Source of the DNA: Euryarchaeota archaeon UBA86
GTDB lineage: Archaea > Thermoplasmatota > Poseidoniia > Poseidoniales > Thalassarchaeaceae
Direction of reading: 5' to 3'
Assembly: GCA_002503055.1 (NCBI GenBank)
Contig: DAQX01000017.1
Coordinates: 1 to 35,203, forward strand
DNA: 35,203 bases
The notes beneath the pieces are model-generated. The model made no database searches, was not told the origin of the DNA, and saw only the letters and a list, made by a program, of their open reading frames with translations. Below, one piece after another: positions 8,909 through 17,743 of the stretch. Positions within the stretch are counted from its first letter, which is position 1. Every line of letters begins with the position of its first letter. The translations under genes were made by a program, and so were the position numbers.

Positions 8909-10182
8909 TCTATCACCTCGTGAATCCTGCTTAATTGCTGGAACTCCTCATCAATGAGTGCAATTGAATCGATGAGATTCTCGATAGTTTCTCTTTCAAT
9001 CTCGTTTCTGTGATAGAGGGTTATCCAAGGATCTCCATTTTGAATCCTATCTCCGATTTGCACCTCCAGAATCGCACCTACAGCACGATCTATCGAATCC
9101 CCAAGTTCTAATCTCCCCGCTCCCATTCGTTGGCATGCCAGTGCTATAGACAGGGCATCGATATCATGTACCCAACCACTCGCTGACACGCAAAGACTGG
9201 TAGCATTCAATTGAGTATCAATCAAACCCAATCCAGCCATTAGCGAGGAATCACTGTCCAGGATGGAAATATCTCCTCCTTGGGCTTCAACCATCTTTCT
9301 AAAACACTCTAGGGCCGAACCATCATGCAATGAGTCATGAATCATCAGGGCCCCAGTATCGCGATCTTCTGCTAAGCCTGTTGAATGCAGCAGCAGTCCT
9401 CCCTGAATGCATACTAGTTCCTCTAAATCGGACGGGCCATTGCCGCAAAGAGTCTCCACACTCTCTAACACCTCAAGTGAGTTGCCAATGGCACAGCCCA
9501 ACGGAGCATCCATCGAGGATAGTACTGCATTGGTAGTAATCCCCATGCCCTTGGATGCAGCAACCATAGATTCGGCCAAATCTCTGGCCTTATCCAGTTC
9601 AACCATGAATGCTGCACGTCCGAATTTGACATCCAGAACTAGGGCAGAGAGTCCTTCTGCTGCCTTCTTTGAGATGATTGAGGATGTGATGAGAGGGATT
9701 GAGTCGATAGTACCTGTTACATCTCTGAGGGCATACATTCTACGGTCGGCCGGGACTAGTCTCTCAGTCTGTCCGACCATTGCCAAGCCAATATCTAGTA
9801 CCTGTGCCTGTATCTTTTCCGAATCTGACTCTACACTGAATCCAGGTATACTCTCTAGTTTGTCTAGTGTACCTCCGGTGTGCCCGAGTCCGCGACCCGA
9901 AATCATAGGAACCTTCAGGCCGCAAGCGGCCAGAGCCGGGGCGAGAATAAGCGAGACTTTGTCCCCTACTCCTCCGGTCGAGTGTTTGTCAACAACAAGT
10001 TTCGAGAATGCCGAACCCCAAGACAGAGTCTCACCAGAGTCCCTCATTGCTTCGGTCAGAGCGATTGTATCTGTTTTGCTGATCCCTTCACTATGTACTA
10101 TTTTTAGCCAAGAAATTAATTCAGTATCTGAGATAGAACCGTCAACCACTCCCTCGACGAGGTCGTGGATGTTCTCTGACAT
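8905..10182 (-). CDS. deoA: Thymidine / pyrimidine-nucleoside phosphorylase, bacterial type
   Basis: This cytoplasmic enzyme phosphorolyses (deoxy)thymidine or uridine to the base and (deoxy)ribose-1-phosphate. The phosphate-binding KHSTGG motif (about residues 66-71) and the full family signature SGRGLGHTGGTLDKLE (about 95-110) are intact, as is LDVKFG further on. At 425 residues it matches bacterial DeoA/Pdp. It lacks the roughly 80-residue N-terminal extension typical of archaeal AMP phosphorylases, so nucleoside rather than AMP use is inferred. The ATG at 10182 overlaps the upstream stop as TGATG and is preceded by GGAGG four bases away; a GTG at 10185 is an alternative. Its coupling to a secreted PLD-family hydrolase gene suggests a role in using scavenged nucleosides. 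Confidence 0.93.
   Translation of the reverse strand: MSENIHDLVEGVVDGSISDTELISWLKIVHSEGISKTDTIALTEAMRDSGETLSWGSAFSKLVVDKHSTGGVGDKVSLILAPALAACGLKVPMISGRGLGHTGGTLDKLESIPGFSVESDSEKIQAQVLDIGLAMVGQTERLVPADRRMYALRDVTGTIDSIPLITSSIISKKAAEGLSALVLDVKFGRAAFMVELDKARDLAESMVAASKGMGITTNAVLSSMDAPLGCAIGNSLEVLESVETLCGNGPSDLEELVCIQGGLLLHSTGLAEDRDTGALMIHDSLHDGSALECFRKMVEAQGGDISILDSDSSLMAGLGLIDTQLNATSLCVSASGWVHDIDALSIALACQRMGAGRLELGDSIDRAVGAILEVQIGDRIQNGDPWITLYHRNEIERETIENLIDSIALIDEEFQQLSRIHEVID
8912..8918 (-). promoter_or_regulatory. Shine-Dalgarno AGGTGAT fixing the TTG start of the acyltransferase
   Basis: On the minus strand the bases read AGGTGAT, complementary to the anti-Shine-Dalgarno end of 16S rRNA. 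It lies inside the 3' end of deoA, three bases before the TTG at 8908, and so supports translational coupling and the rare start codon. Confidence 0.6.
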
Positions 10183-13100
10183 CACTCCTCCTCGTCCAAT
10201 TCAACTCGAATCTCTTCCATTGTGCGCCCTTGCTCAAGCATCCACTGGACTTGATCCCTAGTGTCATTATCAAAACCAAATCCATCTAACTTGATTGCCC
10301 CGTGCTGACCATCATCCCTGCCCTCAGTTCGAGCACGAACATCCTCCGCAGAATCATCGAAACTGGTGCCCGTCAGAATTGCCTTTCCAGAGTCAGTATC
10401 ATCAAACCGATACCCTGCATCATCGATTAGAACTTCATCAGTACCTCTTCTCGGTTGGATGTACATTGAAGCTGCTGCAGCAGCTAAGCAGAAAGCAGAG
10501 AATGCCATAAGCCAGAACAAGAATGAGGCCCCAGGTCTAGACAGTGGATCTTCTCTGATATTGAATAATCCAGAATCTTCTTCTTCATCGGATTCTTCTT
10601 CTTCCTCAGATTCTTCTTCCTCTTCGCTACTACTGCCGTTGTTGTTTGAGCCTTGCTCGCAACCATACTGCTCACCATCGGGAATGCCATTTTCATCGAC
10701 ATCGCCCGAGTTCATTGCAATTACAGGCTGACGCATTACGCTGGTTGCAAAGGCCGATTCCTCTCCATCAGGAATGCAGTCTCCATCAGTATCGCTGGAC
10801 AATGGGTCACCACCAAGTTGATACTCCTCGAGATTGTTTAGTCCATCCTGATCGGGATCTAGAGACTGCTCACTCAGTGCAGTTCCTAGGATAGCAGCAG
10901 AATGTCGGTTGAGGCCGTACTCCAATTCCCACTGATCTGGCAACAAATCACCATCTGAATCAGTTGTTGGGTCCAACCTATTCCAGTCATCTTCGAATGA
11001 AGCAGAGTAGTCCTCCGCCAAACCCTCATGATGAATCAACACACCCATCTCTCGGTTTCTCAATGCAGCACTTGATCCCCAGTTCATACTTCCGATTAGG
11101 ACACTAGATCCATCGATTATCGCTCCCTTATTGTGAAGCTTCACTATGGTGTCTGAGTAGGCCATCAGCCGCGCAGTAACATCAAGCCCCTCGGTCGCAT
11201 TCCAGTCGGTGTTGAACATGTTTATTGCGTCACGAATCTCATCGTCCCACTCGGCATAGAATCCATTTAACATCAGGCGAATTTCGACACCTCTTTGTGC
11301 AGCCTGATGCAAAGCAGCGATAATCGGATTATCGCCAAATCCCCAGTACCAGTCCAAATCGAGATATTGAACCGAAAGCTCGATTGATTGTTCGGCGGAT
11401 TCAATCATCGATACAATTCCCGTAACACAGTCGTCAGGACAAGTAATCAGCTGGGCATCAAATGGGCCTGAATGGTACTCTATTGGGGTAAATTCATCAT
11501 CGTGCCAAGGACTATCCATGGTCCAGTCAAATGTGGGGGCGTGCCAAGATGAGTGGGGAGAGATATGCAAGTGCTGAGAGTTCTCATCCCATGCCATTCT
11601 TGAGAGCACTAGTTCGGCTGCTACCTGTGAGTTCAGTATCACTGACCACTCACGGTTGCCAATTCCATCCGGAGGTACACTGGAGTCCTTCCAGTTGCCT
11701 GAAGATATCCACACGCTCTCGGAATCTCTTACAGCAATCTTGCTGTGGATGTATGCATAGGGCGAGCTAATTTGTGTTGGATCTTCCATCCATAACACAG
11801 TAGCACCTGCATCATGTAGTGTCTGAGCATGTCCTCTCTGTTTGTTGATGGTGCTACTCCCGTCAAGAATTCCTTCTTCCAGTAAAATTGTGACCTCGAC
11901 ACCCTCTTCTATCGCATCGAGTAGCGCGTGAGTTAAATCGGGGCTCATGAACTGATAGATATGCAAATGAATCGAATCCTCAGCAGCATCAATCCACTGC
12001 TTCAAATCGTTGAATCCCGAATCTGGACCAATTGAGGCAGATACCAAAGAATCTACCTCAGTTGTGAAGTAACCTCCATCACAGAAAGTCGAGGCTCCAA
12101 TTCTAATCCATCGTTGCTCCCAGTCAGCGCCAGTATCGGTATCAGGGTAGTCTCCACATCCTGTGCCTCTCATCAGTATAAGGCCCGGGGTTCCATCTCC
12201 TGGGACCGAAACTGCTGCACCCAGCCAGCCATCTATCTCCGCGATCCCTCCGCCGAATGCAATAGCATCGACTACTGTACCATTGGGGGACTTGAGTTGC
12301 AATGCACTGCCCGAATCGACTAACCAAGGCATGTTGTTGAGGACGATGTTTCCATCCAGAGCATTGATTCCCCCATCGGCAAGTAAATTTGCTGGGTTTT
12401 CGGTCAGTACTAATGTCTGTCCAGCATCGATTTCAATGTCATTAAATGTTGAAATCCAAGGAGTGGTAGAACGAATTCTCTCAATTGTCCAGCCCGCAAG
12501 ACTCACAGGCTCGTCCCCGGTATTTGTAAGCTCGAACCAGTCATTATCTCTGTCCGGAACTTCTGCTGGCATGATTCGTGTGAACTTCACATCATATTTT
12601 CCGTTCCACTCCGAAGGCTCTACTGTAGGGTTTTCATTACCGCCCCCTCCATCTCCTCCTTCTGAGTTCTCTACACCAGGAGTGGATTCCTCTGAGTCAA
12701 CCCAATCCGCTGAAGAATTCTCACTGGAAATCTTTGACACTCCATCAGTCGCCTCACCAGTAGTAACTGTGTGGACAGTTTCTCCATTGGCGTCCTTGAG
12801 GTACAGAGTCTCTCCGCCATTGTTGAGTCTTAGCGTTCCAATTTCATTCTCTGCGATTACAGCGTAACTGCCTGCAGGGATAACATAAGACTCCTCTAGC
12901 TCTGAGAATCCGACCCATGTTGCAGAATCAATGGGATGAACCCAACCTCCAATATCTTCGAGAGTCCAGTTCTGCAAATTCATACCAGCAGCACCAGAAT
13001 TGTACAGTTCTACCCATTCTCCGTTCGGAAAAATCCCCTGATCAGAACCCTCAGCATTTGGCATCAACTCATTGATGCAAACTTCTGAGCATGCTGTAGA

Positions 13101-13223
13101 TCGGCTCACAGCATGATCTGTTTGAGACTCATGTAGCCCAGACTCAACTACAGGATACAGTGACATCAGCAAGAGCAAGGCCAGACAGAGGGCCGAGACG
13201 ACACCTCTCCCAAGCTCTTGCAT
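10182..13223 (-). CDS. Surface-anchored phospholipase D-family hydrolase with two lamin-tail domains
   Basis: A 1013-residue type-I membrane protein. An N-terminal signal segment is followed by two lamin-tail-like (LTD) domains. The first begins around CINELMPNAEG with GEWVELYN; the second contains DNDWFELTNTGDEPV. Two PLD half-sites follow, each with an HxKxxxxD core: H493/K495/D500 (HSKIAVRD) and H697/K699/D704 (HNKGAIID), each followed by the usual S-G/S-x-N-W block. This is a complete two-HKD catalytic unit. Next come Asp-rich calcium-loop repeats, a Glu/Ser linker (DNA about 10560-10630), a membrane segment at about 899-922 and a 91-residue acidic cytoplasmic tail. The substrate may be DNA/RNA or phospholipid; LTD domains often accompany secreted nucleases, and the adjacent deoA favours nucleic acid (inference). 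It follows the CD36-like gene after 78 bases containing a hairpin. Confidence 0.87.
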   Translation of the reverse strand: MQELGRGVVSALCLALLLLMSLYPVVESGLHESQTDHAVSRSTACSEVCINELMPNAEGSDQGIFPNGEWVELYNSGAAGMNLQNWTLEDIGGWVHPIDSATWVGFSELEESYVIPAGSYAVIAENEIGTLRLNNGGETLYLKDANGETVHTVTTGEATDGVSKISSENSSADWVDSEESTPGVENSEGGDGGGGNENPTVEPSEWNGKYDVKFTRIMPAEVPDRDNDWFELTNTGDEPVSLAGWTIERIRSTTPWISTFNDIEIDAGQTLVLTENPANLLADGGINALDGNIVLNNMPWLVDSGSALQLKSPNGTVVDAIAFGGGIAEIDGWLGAAVSVPGDGTPGLILMRGTGCGDYPDTDTGADWEQRWIRIGASTFCDGGYFTTEVDSLVSASIGPDSGFNDLKQWIDAAEDSIHLHIYQFMSPDLTHALLDAIEEGVEVTILLEEGILDGSSTINKQRGHAQTLHDAGATVLWMEDPTQISSPYAYIHSKIAVRDSESVWISSGNWKDSSVPPDGIGNREWSVILNSQVAAELVLSRMAWDENSQHLHISPHSSWHAPTFDWTMDSPWHDDEFTPIEYHSGPFDAQLITCPDDCVTGIVSMIESAEQSIELSVQYLDLDWYWGFGDNPIIAALHQAAQRGVEIRLMLNGFYAEWDDEIRDAINMFNTDWNATEGLDVTARLMAYSDTIVKLHNKGAIIDGSSVLIGSMNWGSSAALRNREMGVLIHHEGLAEDYSASFEDDWNRLDPTTDSDGDLLPDQWELEYGLNRHSAAILGTALSEQSLDPDQDGLNNLEEYQLGGDPLSSDTDGDCIPDGEESAFATSVMRQPVIAMNSGDVDENGIPDGEQYGCEQGSNNNGSSSEEEEESEEEEESDEEEDSGLFNIREDPLSRPGASFLFWLMAFSAFCLAAAAASMYIQPRRGTDEVLIDDAGYRFDDTDSGKAILTGTSFDDSAEDVRARTEGRDDGQHGAIKLDGFGFDNDTRDQVQWMLEQGRTMEEIRVELDEEE
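10187..10191 (-). promoter_or_regulatory. Shine-Dalgarno GGAGG for deoA
   Basis: GGAGG on the minus strand lies inside the last codons of the upstream PLD gene, four bases before the ATG at 10182. This spacing favours that ATG over the GTG at 10185 and implies coupled translation. Confidence 0.55.
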
Positions 13224-13261
13224 GGCATGATGGCGCCACTAATCGGGATTCAACCCTTCGT

Positions 13262-13293
13262 GCACGCGTGCCCGCAGCCGGCTTTGCCGGCTG
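13262..13293. other. Perfect GC-rich hairpin plus adjacent 10-bp palindrome between two surface-protein genes
   Basis: Bases 13275-13293 form an 8-bp perfect stem (CAGCCGGC / GCCGGCTG) with a TTT loop. Just beside it, 13262-13271 is the perfect palindrome GCACGCGTGC. On the minus strand the hairpin starts 8 bases after the stop codon of the CD36-like gene. It has no following T-run, so it is not a classical terminator. It may attenuate transcription, stabilise an mRNA end or be a protein-binding site. Confidence 0.6.
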
Positions 13294-13301
13294 GTACCTC
13301 G

Positions 13302-16022
13302 CTACTCTTCGTCTTCAGGGCTATTGGAACCCATCAAACCAAACACTACAAGTCCAATTCCGACCACATACAACAGAGCGATAACCATGTGCACATAAGA
13401 TAGAGGCGCGCCCGCATCACCACCGAAGTTAGTCCATCCCATTGGCCCTAGGTTATCGCTCACACTTGCTCGATAATCTTCCGCGGAGTCGTCAGGGATT
13501 TCACTAAAGGAGTGAATCTCAAACACTGGTACAACATCATTAGAATCGAAGTCAGGATTCATCGAACCAGGACCTCTTAGATCTAGGAAGAAGGTAGCGG
13601 TCACCTTACCATACATCGGAGCGTTGGTAATTGGCTCGACCTTCATATCGATGTTCGCACCTAGGTAGACTGGCAGAGCACCAGGCATAACATCCACAAA
13701 GGTCGCAGAACCAATCAACTTGCCCTGAATCTGGGTGTTGGCCGGATCTAGAGTTACTGTATGCTCTACCATATCGATTCCCTTGTAGGTGATCTCTTCT
13801 CCAACCTCGGACTGGGCAATTGCATATCCAATCAAGTTCACATTGAATGAGTTCTCAGCGTCGGCAATACCTCCTACAGTGCCTGCAACCACAGTATCAT
13901 CATTTCCAATATGGTCCGAAAGCAATCCCATTGCAGCGTCCTCGCGGTGTGGGGCCCTCCAAGGTAGATGCTCAGTCATCCCGTATATCTGACCAGCCTC
14001 GCACTCCAAGTCGTACCCTAGGAAGTTACCATCTGCATCGTAGTCGTAGTCGCAAAGGCCGTTACCATCTGAGTTGATGTATCCCTGGGATAGGCGCTGT
14101 CCGACATTATCTCCGGCTGTGCTCATCATGTAGACAGATCGATCACCAGTTGACACGCCCTCAGGGTGCTCTTCTGAAATCGATCCGTAGTAAGTGTCAT
14201 TGGTCTCAAGGCTGACCCATGGGAAGAAGCCGAAGTATGTGTTTACTGCATCATTCCAGCCATATAGCCAGTGACTGACTGGCTGAGTTACGAACGGCTC
14301 GTTTCCAGTAACGAAGTTCAATAAAACAGGCATTACAGTATCGAAGTAGAAATTATTCACCCAGTTCCTTAGTGCATTCGCCGCATCCTCAGAAATCCCG
14401 TATAGAGATGCAACATAGGCATCATCCCAAACATACTGGTTACCTTCAGCATCAGGAAGCGTCATTCCCGACAGTTCTCCATACATGAATGCGGAGGGGA
14501 ATGAAGACTTCAGGCCAATCACGGGGTCGTTGAGGATGAATTCTGACTTCTCCATAGTTAGATCAGCCTTGCCTGCAAAAGATTCCCTGTTCAGTCCAAT
14601 TGGAATGTATTCTCCAGTCAGAGGGTCTGCAGCACCGAATGCCGTATGCCACCAGTCATCAGAGTTCATCCATCCCTGTCCACCGCCCAGAATCATCTCG
14701 AATTCCCGGGGCGGGCCAGTAACACCAAGGCCGACCCACGGCTCGACATAATCTGCCAGGGCACCGATGGCCAGGAGGCCAATTCCGTAGGTTATCATTG
14801 CATCAAAATAGGCACCAGACTGTAATGGGAGAAGTAGTCCAACTACCATGCCGGGAAGTGGAATTCCTTCAATTTCGAAGGACCCAAGCATTCCAACACT
14901 TTCGTTGAATAGAAGATTATTCAAGACCGCTGGATCATTAATCATAACTCCACTAACCTCATTGAATCTCTCCTTTAGTTGCGGAGTTTCTTCGTTTATT
15001 TCAGCGCCTCCACCGTGAGCAACGAATGTATTTGCAGCCAGTGCGTAAACACCCAGATCAATTACAGCCATTTGCTCTGTTGAAGCATCTCCGTATCCAT
15101 ATAGTGCAGCTCGAGTTTGAGTAACCACTCCTCCGTCTGGAGCACCCATGCCAGTTACAAGAACGGGCCCTAGTTCACAAGTCAAAGCAATACAGGATCC
15201 AGTTGAAGAATCTTCTGCATCGTACAGAATTTGATCAGTGTAAGCGAAGAAATGCTCGGTATTATTGAGAATGTCCTCCTGGCTTCCTCCGCCGGTAGCT
15301 GCAACATACGCTCCTGAAAGAACTCCGGAAGGAGCCAAAATTGAGGCATTTACCGAATCCATTCCCATTGCCTGTAGTCCTAAAGAAAAGTCTCCAACCA
15401 TACTATCGATATCCTCAGCAGCCCAAATACTAGGAGCTCTGTTAGCAAGGTCAAACTCAATCATGCCAGCCGCGAACATTGCCTTAGCAAATGTTTCACC
15501 ATAGAAGACACCTCCAGAGGCACCGCCCATACCGCCTATTCTCTGTGTATTCCAAAGAATGTTGACCTGAGTTACCTCTGTGTCACCAGATACAGAGGCA
15601 TGTTCTACGCCGTCAGAGTCATTCCAAGTACAAGTCTCACACCATTCAAAAACATCGTATTCAGAGTAAGTCATTGTGTTCGCATCATAGTTGAACTCGA
15701 TAATCTCTCTAGTCGTTGTTACCTCGTAAATGAATGGACCCATCATAGTCAGCCCATCATCAGGATTATCCGACTCTAAAGCCGAAGCATCGGTTACTGA
15801 ATTAGCGAAGTAAACTCTCTCGGCAGTTGATACATGCCAATCATCGTCATAGTCCACAGAGTAATTCTGATTCCCATCTTCATCCAAACCGTCGTATCCT
15901 GTAGCAACCATGTCAGAAACTGTGCCCTTGATTATTCCATCAACGACTCCAGTAACTCCGATTCCTATGTTCACCGTTAGGAGTAATGCTCCAACTATCA
16001 ATGCTGTTTTCTTGCTGTCCAT
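13302..16022 (-). CDS. CD36/LIMP-2-like two-membrane-segment surface protein
   Basis: This 906-residue protein has an N-terminal membrane segment (about 6-30), a large ectodomain, a C-terminal membrane segment (about 876-897) and a short acidic tail, the CD36 topology. By eye several family blocks align in order with human CD36. These are MMGPFIYE (93-100) with GPYTYR; SEYDVFEW after an N-rich strand; a helical stretch leading to LYGWND (586-591) with LLWGYRD; VYMMSTAGDN with VYKVFNGKDN; VEPIT (795-799) with IEPITG; VVPVFEI with IVPILWL; and EIPDDSAEDYR with TIGDEKANMFR. The CD36 family binds and transports lipids in eukaryotes; lipid handling here is inference. About 430 extra residues sit between the first and second blocks. 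The start is supported by AGGTG seven bases upstream. No alignment could be run, so the family call rests on these motifs. Confidence 0.68.
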   Translation of the reverse strand: MDSKKTALIVGALLLTVNIGIGVTGVVDGIIKGTVSDMVATGYDGLDEDGNQNYSVDYDDDWHVSTAERVYFANSVTDASALESDNPDDGLTMMGPFIYEVTTTREIIEFNYDANTMTYSEYDVFEWCETCTWNDSDGVEHASVSGDTEVTQVNILWNTQRIGGMGGASGGVFYGETFAKAMFAAGMIEFDLANRAPSIWAAEDIDSMVGDFSLGLQAMGMDSVNASILAPSGVLSGAYVAATGGGSQEDILNNTEHFFAYTDQILYDAEDSSTGSCIALTCELGPVLVTGMGAPDGGVVTQTRAALYGYGDASTEQMAVIDLGVYALAANTFVAHGGGAEINEETPQLKERFNEVSGVMINDPAVLNNLLFNESVGMLGSFEIEGIPLPGMVVGLLLPLQSGAYFDAMITYGIGLLAIGALADYVEPWVGLGVTGPPREFEMILGGGQGWMNSDDWWHTAFGAADPLTGEYIPIGLNRESFAGKADLTMEKSEFILNDPVIGLKSSFPSAFMYGELSGMTLPDAEGNQYVWDDAYVASLYGISEDAANALRNWVNNFYFDTVMPVLLNFVTGNEPFVTQPVSHWLYGWNDAVNTYFGFFPWVSLETNDTYYGSISEEHPEGVSTGDRSVYMMSTAGDNVGQRLSQGYINSDGNGLCDYDYDADGNFLGYDLECEAGQIYGMTEHLPWRAPHREDAAMGLLSDHIGNDDTVVAGTVGGIADAENSFNVNLIGYAIAQSEVGEEITYKGIDMVEHTVTLDPANTQIQGKLIGSATFVDVMPGALPVYLGANIDMKVEPITNAPMYGKVTATFFLDLRGPGSMNPDFDSNDVVPVFEIHSFSEIPDDSAEDYRASVSDNLGPMGWTNFGGDAGAPLSYVHMVIALLYVVGIGLVVFGLMGSNSPEDEE

Positions 16023-16029
16023 GCTATCG

Positions 16030-16034
16030 CACCT
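16030..16034 (-). promoter_or_regulatory. Shine-Dalgarno AGGTG for the CD36-like gene
   Basis: AGGTG on the minus strand lies seven bases before the ATG at 16022, in the 60-base gap after the TctA-family gene. It supports that start and internal translation initiation in a polycistronic message. Confidence 0.5.
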
Positions 16035-16082
16035 GACGCCGTCAGAGCGGTTGGACGAATAAGCGTTGCAGTATCAAAAACC

Positions 16083-17738
16083 TCAGATAAATCCGAATCC
16101 ATCGAATGTTCTGGCGAATGTATACAACATAATTGGAACTAGAATAATGCCCATTGCATGACTGCGCCTGATCCCAATCCTAGGGGGCATTAATCCCATT
16201 GCAGTTCCAATGATTAGGACGCCAACACCAATCCAGCCAGTAGATAGCCAAACCAGTACGGTGATGAATGATGTAACCGTAATTACTACAGTTCGGAGAG
16301 GGACCAATTCATGCAATTTCAACATCCCTTTTCCTACCTTAATCATTACTGGAACCGCGAATAGCCCCGAGGCTATTGTGATGCCGAGGAGCCGGACAAA
16401 GTCTGCTGGAGGTTCGACTGCGTTCCACATGTCGATGGGATACATCATGTTCAGGGCTAGGGCGGCACCCGACCTAGGTCTTCCAACCATGTACAGGAAT
16501 CCCAGAACCATTACTGTTACAGCGGTGTTGACAGAGGAGAGGATAGCAATTATTTCTAGATCCTGCTGTTGATTCTGCGCTCCTAGGTCAAGGTCAGGAC
16601 TCACTCCTGCCTCGGATAATACTTCTTCAAACATCTCTCGCTCTTCCTCTGATAGGTCATCAAGCCCCTCAATGTCAGTAGCGTTTGCATTGGGTACAAA
16701 CCCCGGCTGAGTTCCATGCTCGAAATCTGCAGGTATGTAGTTCGGATCAGTCAACCTTCCCCAGAAGTTCCGCATGCTCATCACTACTACTGTAGCTTGG
16801 GCTGCAGTCATACCGGGCAGAATCGCCATTACTGAGGAGACTATTGCAGATAGGAAAGTAGGCACAGCAAGAGGCTTCATTGGCGGTAATTCCCAATTCG
16901 GCTCTTGAGGGGGGATCTCTGAGGTTGTAACATAGATGTCAATTAAGTTGGCAATTCCGAATAGTCCCGCTAGGCCGGGAAAGAGCAAAGTTGCTGAAGG
17001 CATACCTATGGGGGATCTGCCTGGTAACTCGAATACTGCCCAGCCATAGAATCCAGTCAGTAAGAAGAAGAAAGTCGCAGCAAGTATACCCGCAGTTCTC
17101 GAACTATCTCCTAGGCGTAAGTCTAGGTTCTCCCACTTACGATGTAACCTGAACTTCCAAATTGGAATATTAAACTCTATTTTACGCGGGAGAGGGATTA
17201 CCAACTTACTAGTCAAGCGCTGACTCCACTCTGGCCATGACAGACGAGTAGTCTCAGTCATAATCAGGAAGATGGAAATCGTTAGCAGTAGCCATGGCAG
17301 AACCTCGCGACTGGATTCGTATAGACCTAAGCCAGGATCCTCTCCAAAGAGTAGCCTTGCCACAATTAGCAGAGGAATGGACATTAGCATCCCCATTTGT
17401 GAACCTCTCGCTGAGTATGCAACTCCTTGCGCCGCTTGGCCCGAAATTAACATCCTGTGCCCAGGTAACAAGGCCAGAGCCATGTTGTCATCAGGGGCTC
17501 CGACCAATGCGCTTGGGATATAATTCAGGAAAGTATGAACGGTACCGCAGGCGACAATGATTCCAGCAACGGCATCGAGCGGAATTCCTATGGCTACAGC
17601 AATCGGGGAAAGACTGAGTGCAATTAGGGCGACATTGTTAACGTGAAATCCTGGAATCAATCCGGTTAGACAGCCTAACATGATACCGAATATGTATGAT
17701 GCTATCAGCCAACTGAAATCCAGCAGCACACCGTCCAT
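16083..17738 (-). CDS. TctA-family (DUF112) polytopic membrane transporter
   Basis: A 551-residue integral membrane protein with many hydrophobic helices. The N-terminal block GCLTGLIPGFHVNN (about 22-35), followed by HTFLNYIPSALVGAPDD, matches archaeal TctA-like proteins, related to the large subunit of tripartite tricarboxylate transporters. A second related block, ILPGMTAAQATVVVMS, lies near the middle, as expected for the internal repeat of this family. No TctB or TctC partner is encoded nearby, as is usual for archaeal members, so the substrate is unknown. A hydrophilic Glu-rich insertion at about residues 340-395 separates the halves and makes it longer than I would expect. The gene starts eight bases after the stop of the OB-fold-like gene, with its Shine-Dalgarno overlapping that stop. 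Confidence 0.82.
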   Translation of the reverse strand: MDGVLLDFSWLIASYIFGIMLGCLTGLIPGFHVNNVALIALSLSPIAVAIGIPLDAVAGIIVACGTVHTFLNYIPSALVGAPDDNMALALLPGHRMLISGQAAQGVAYSARGSQMGMLMSIPLLIVARLLFGEDPGLGLYESSREVLPWLLLTISIFLIMTETTRLSWPEWSQRLTSKLVIPLPRKIEFNIPIWKFRLHRKWENLDLRLGDSSRTAGILAATFFFLLTGFYGWAVFELPGRSPIGMPSATLLFPGLAGLFGIANLIDIYVTTSEIPPQEPNWELPPMKPLAVPTFLSAIVSSVMAILPGMTAAQATVVVMSMRNFWGRLTDPNYIPADFEHGTQPGFVPNANATDIEGLDDLSEEEREMFEEVLSEAGVSPDLDLGAQNQQQDLEIIAILSSVNTAVTVMVLGFLYMVGRPRSGAALALNMMYPIDMWNAVEPPADFVRLLGITIASGLFAVPVMIKVGKGMLKLHELVPLRTVVITVTSFITVLVWLSTGWIGVGVLIIGTAMGLMPPRIGIRRSHAMGIILVPIMLYTFARTFDGFGFI

Positions 17739-17743
17739 ACAAA

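Noticed and set aside
9407..10261. A 284-codon plus-strand open frame opposite deoA
   Set aside because: The minus strand encodes a complete DeoA with the full family signature. The opposite frame has no recognisable domain.
12163..12867. A 234-codon plus-strand open frame opposite the PLD/LTD gene
   Set aside because: Ser/Pro-rich shadow of the lamin-tail region on the coding strand, with no start context.
13275..13293. Rho-independent-like terminator on the minus strand
   Set aside because: The stem is strong, but no T-run follows and archaeal termination normally relies on T-rich tracts. It is kept only as a hairpin of unknown role.
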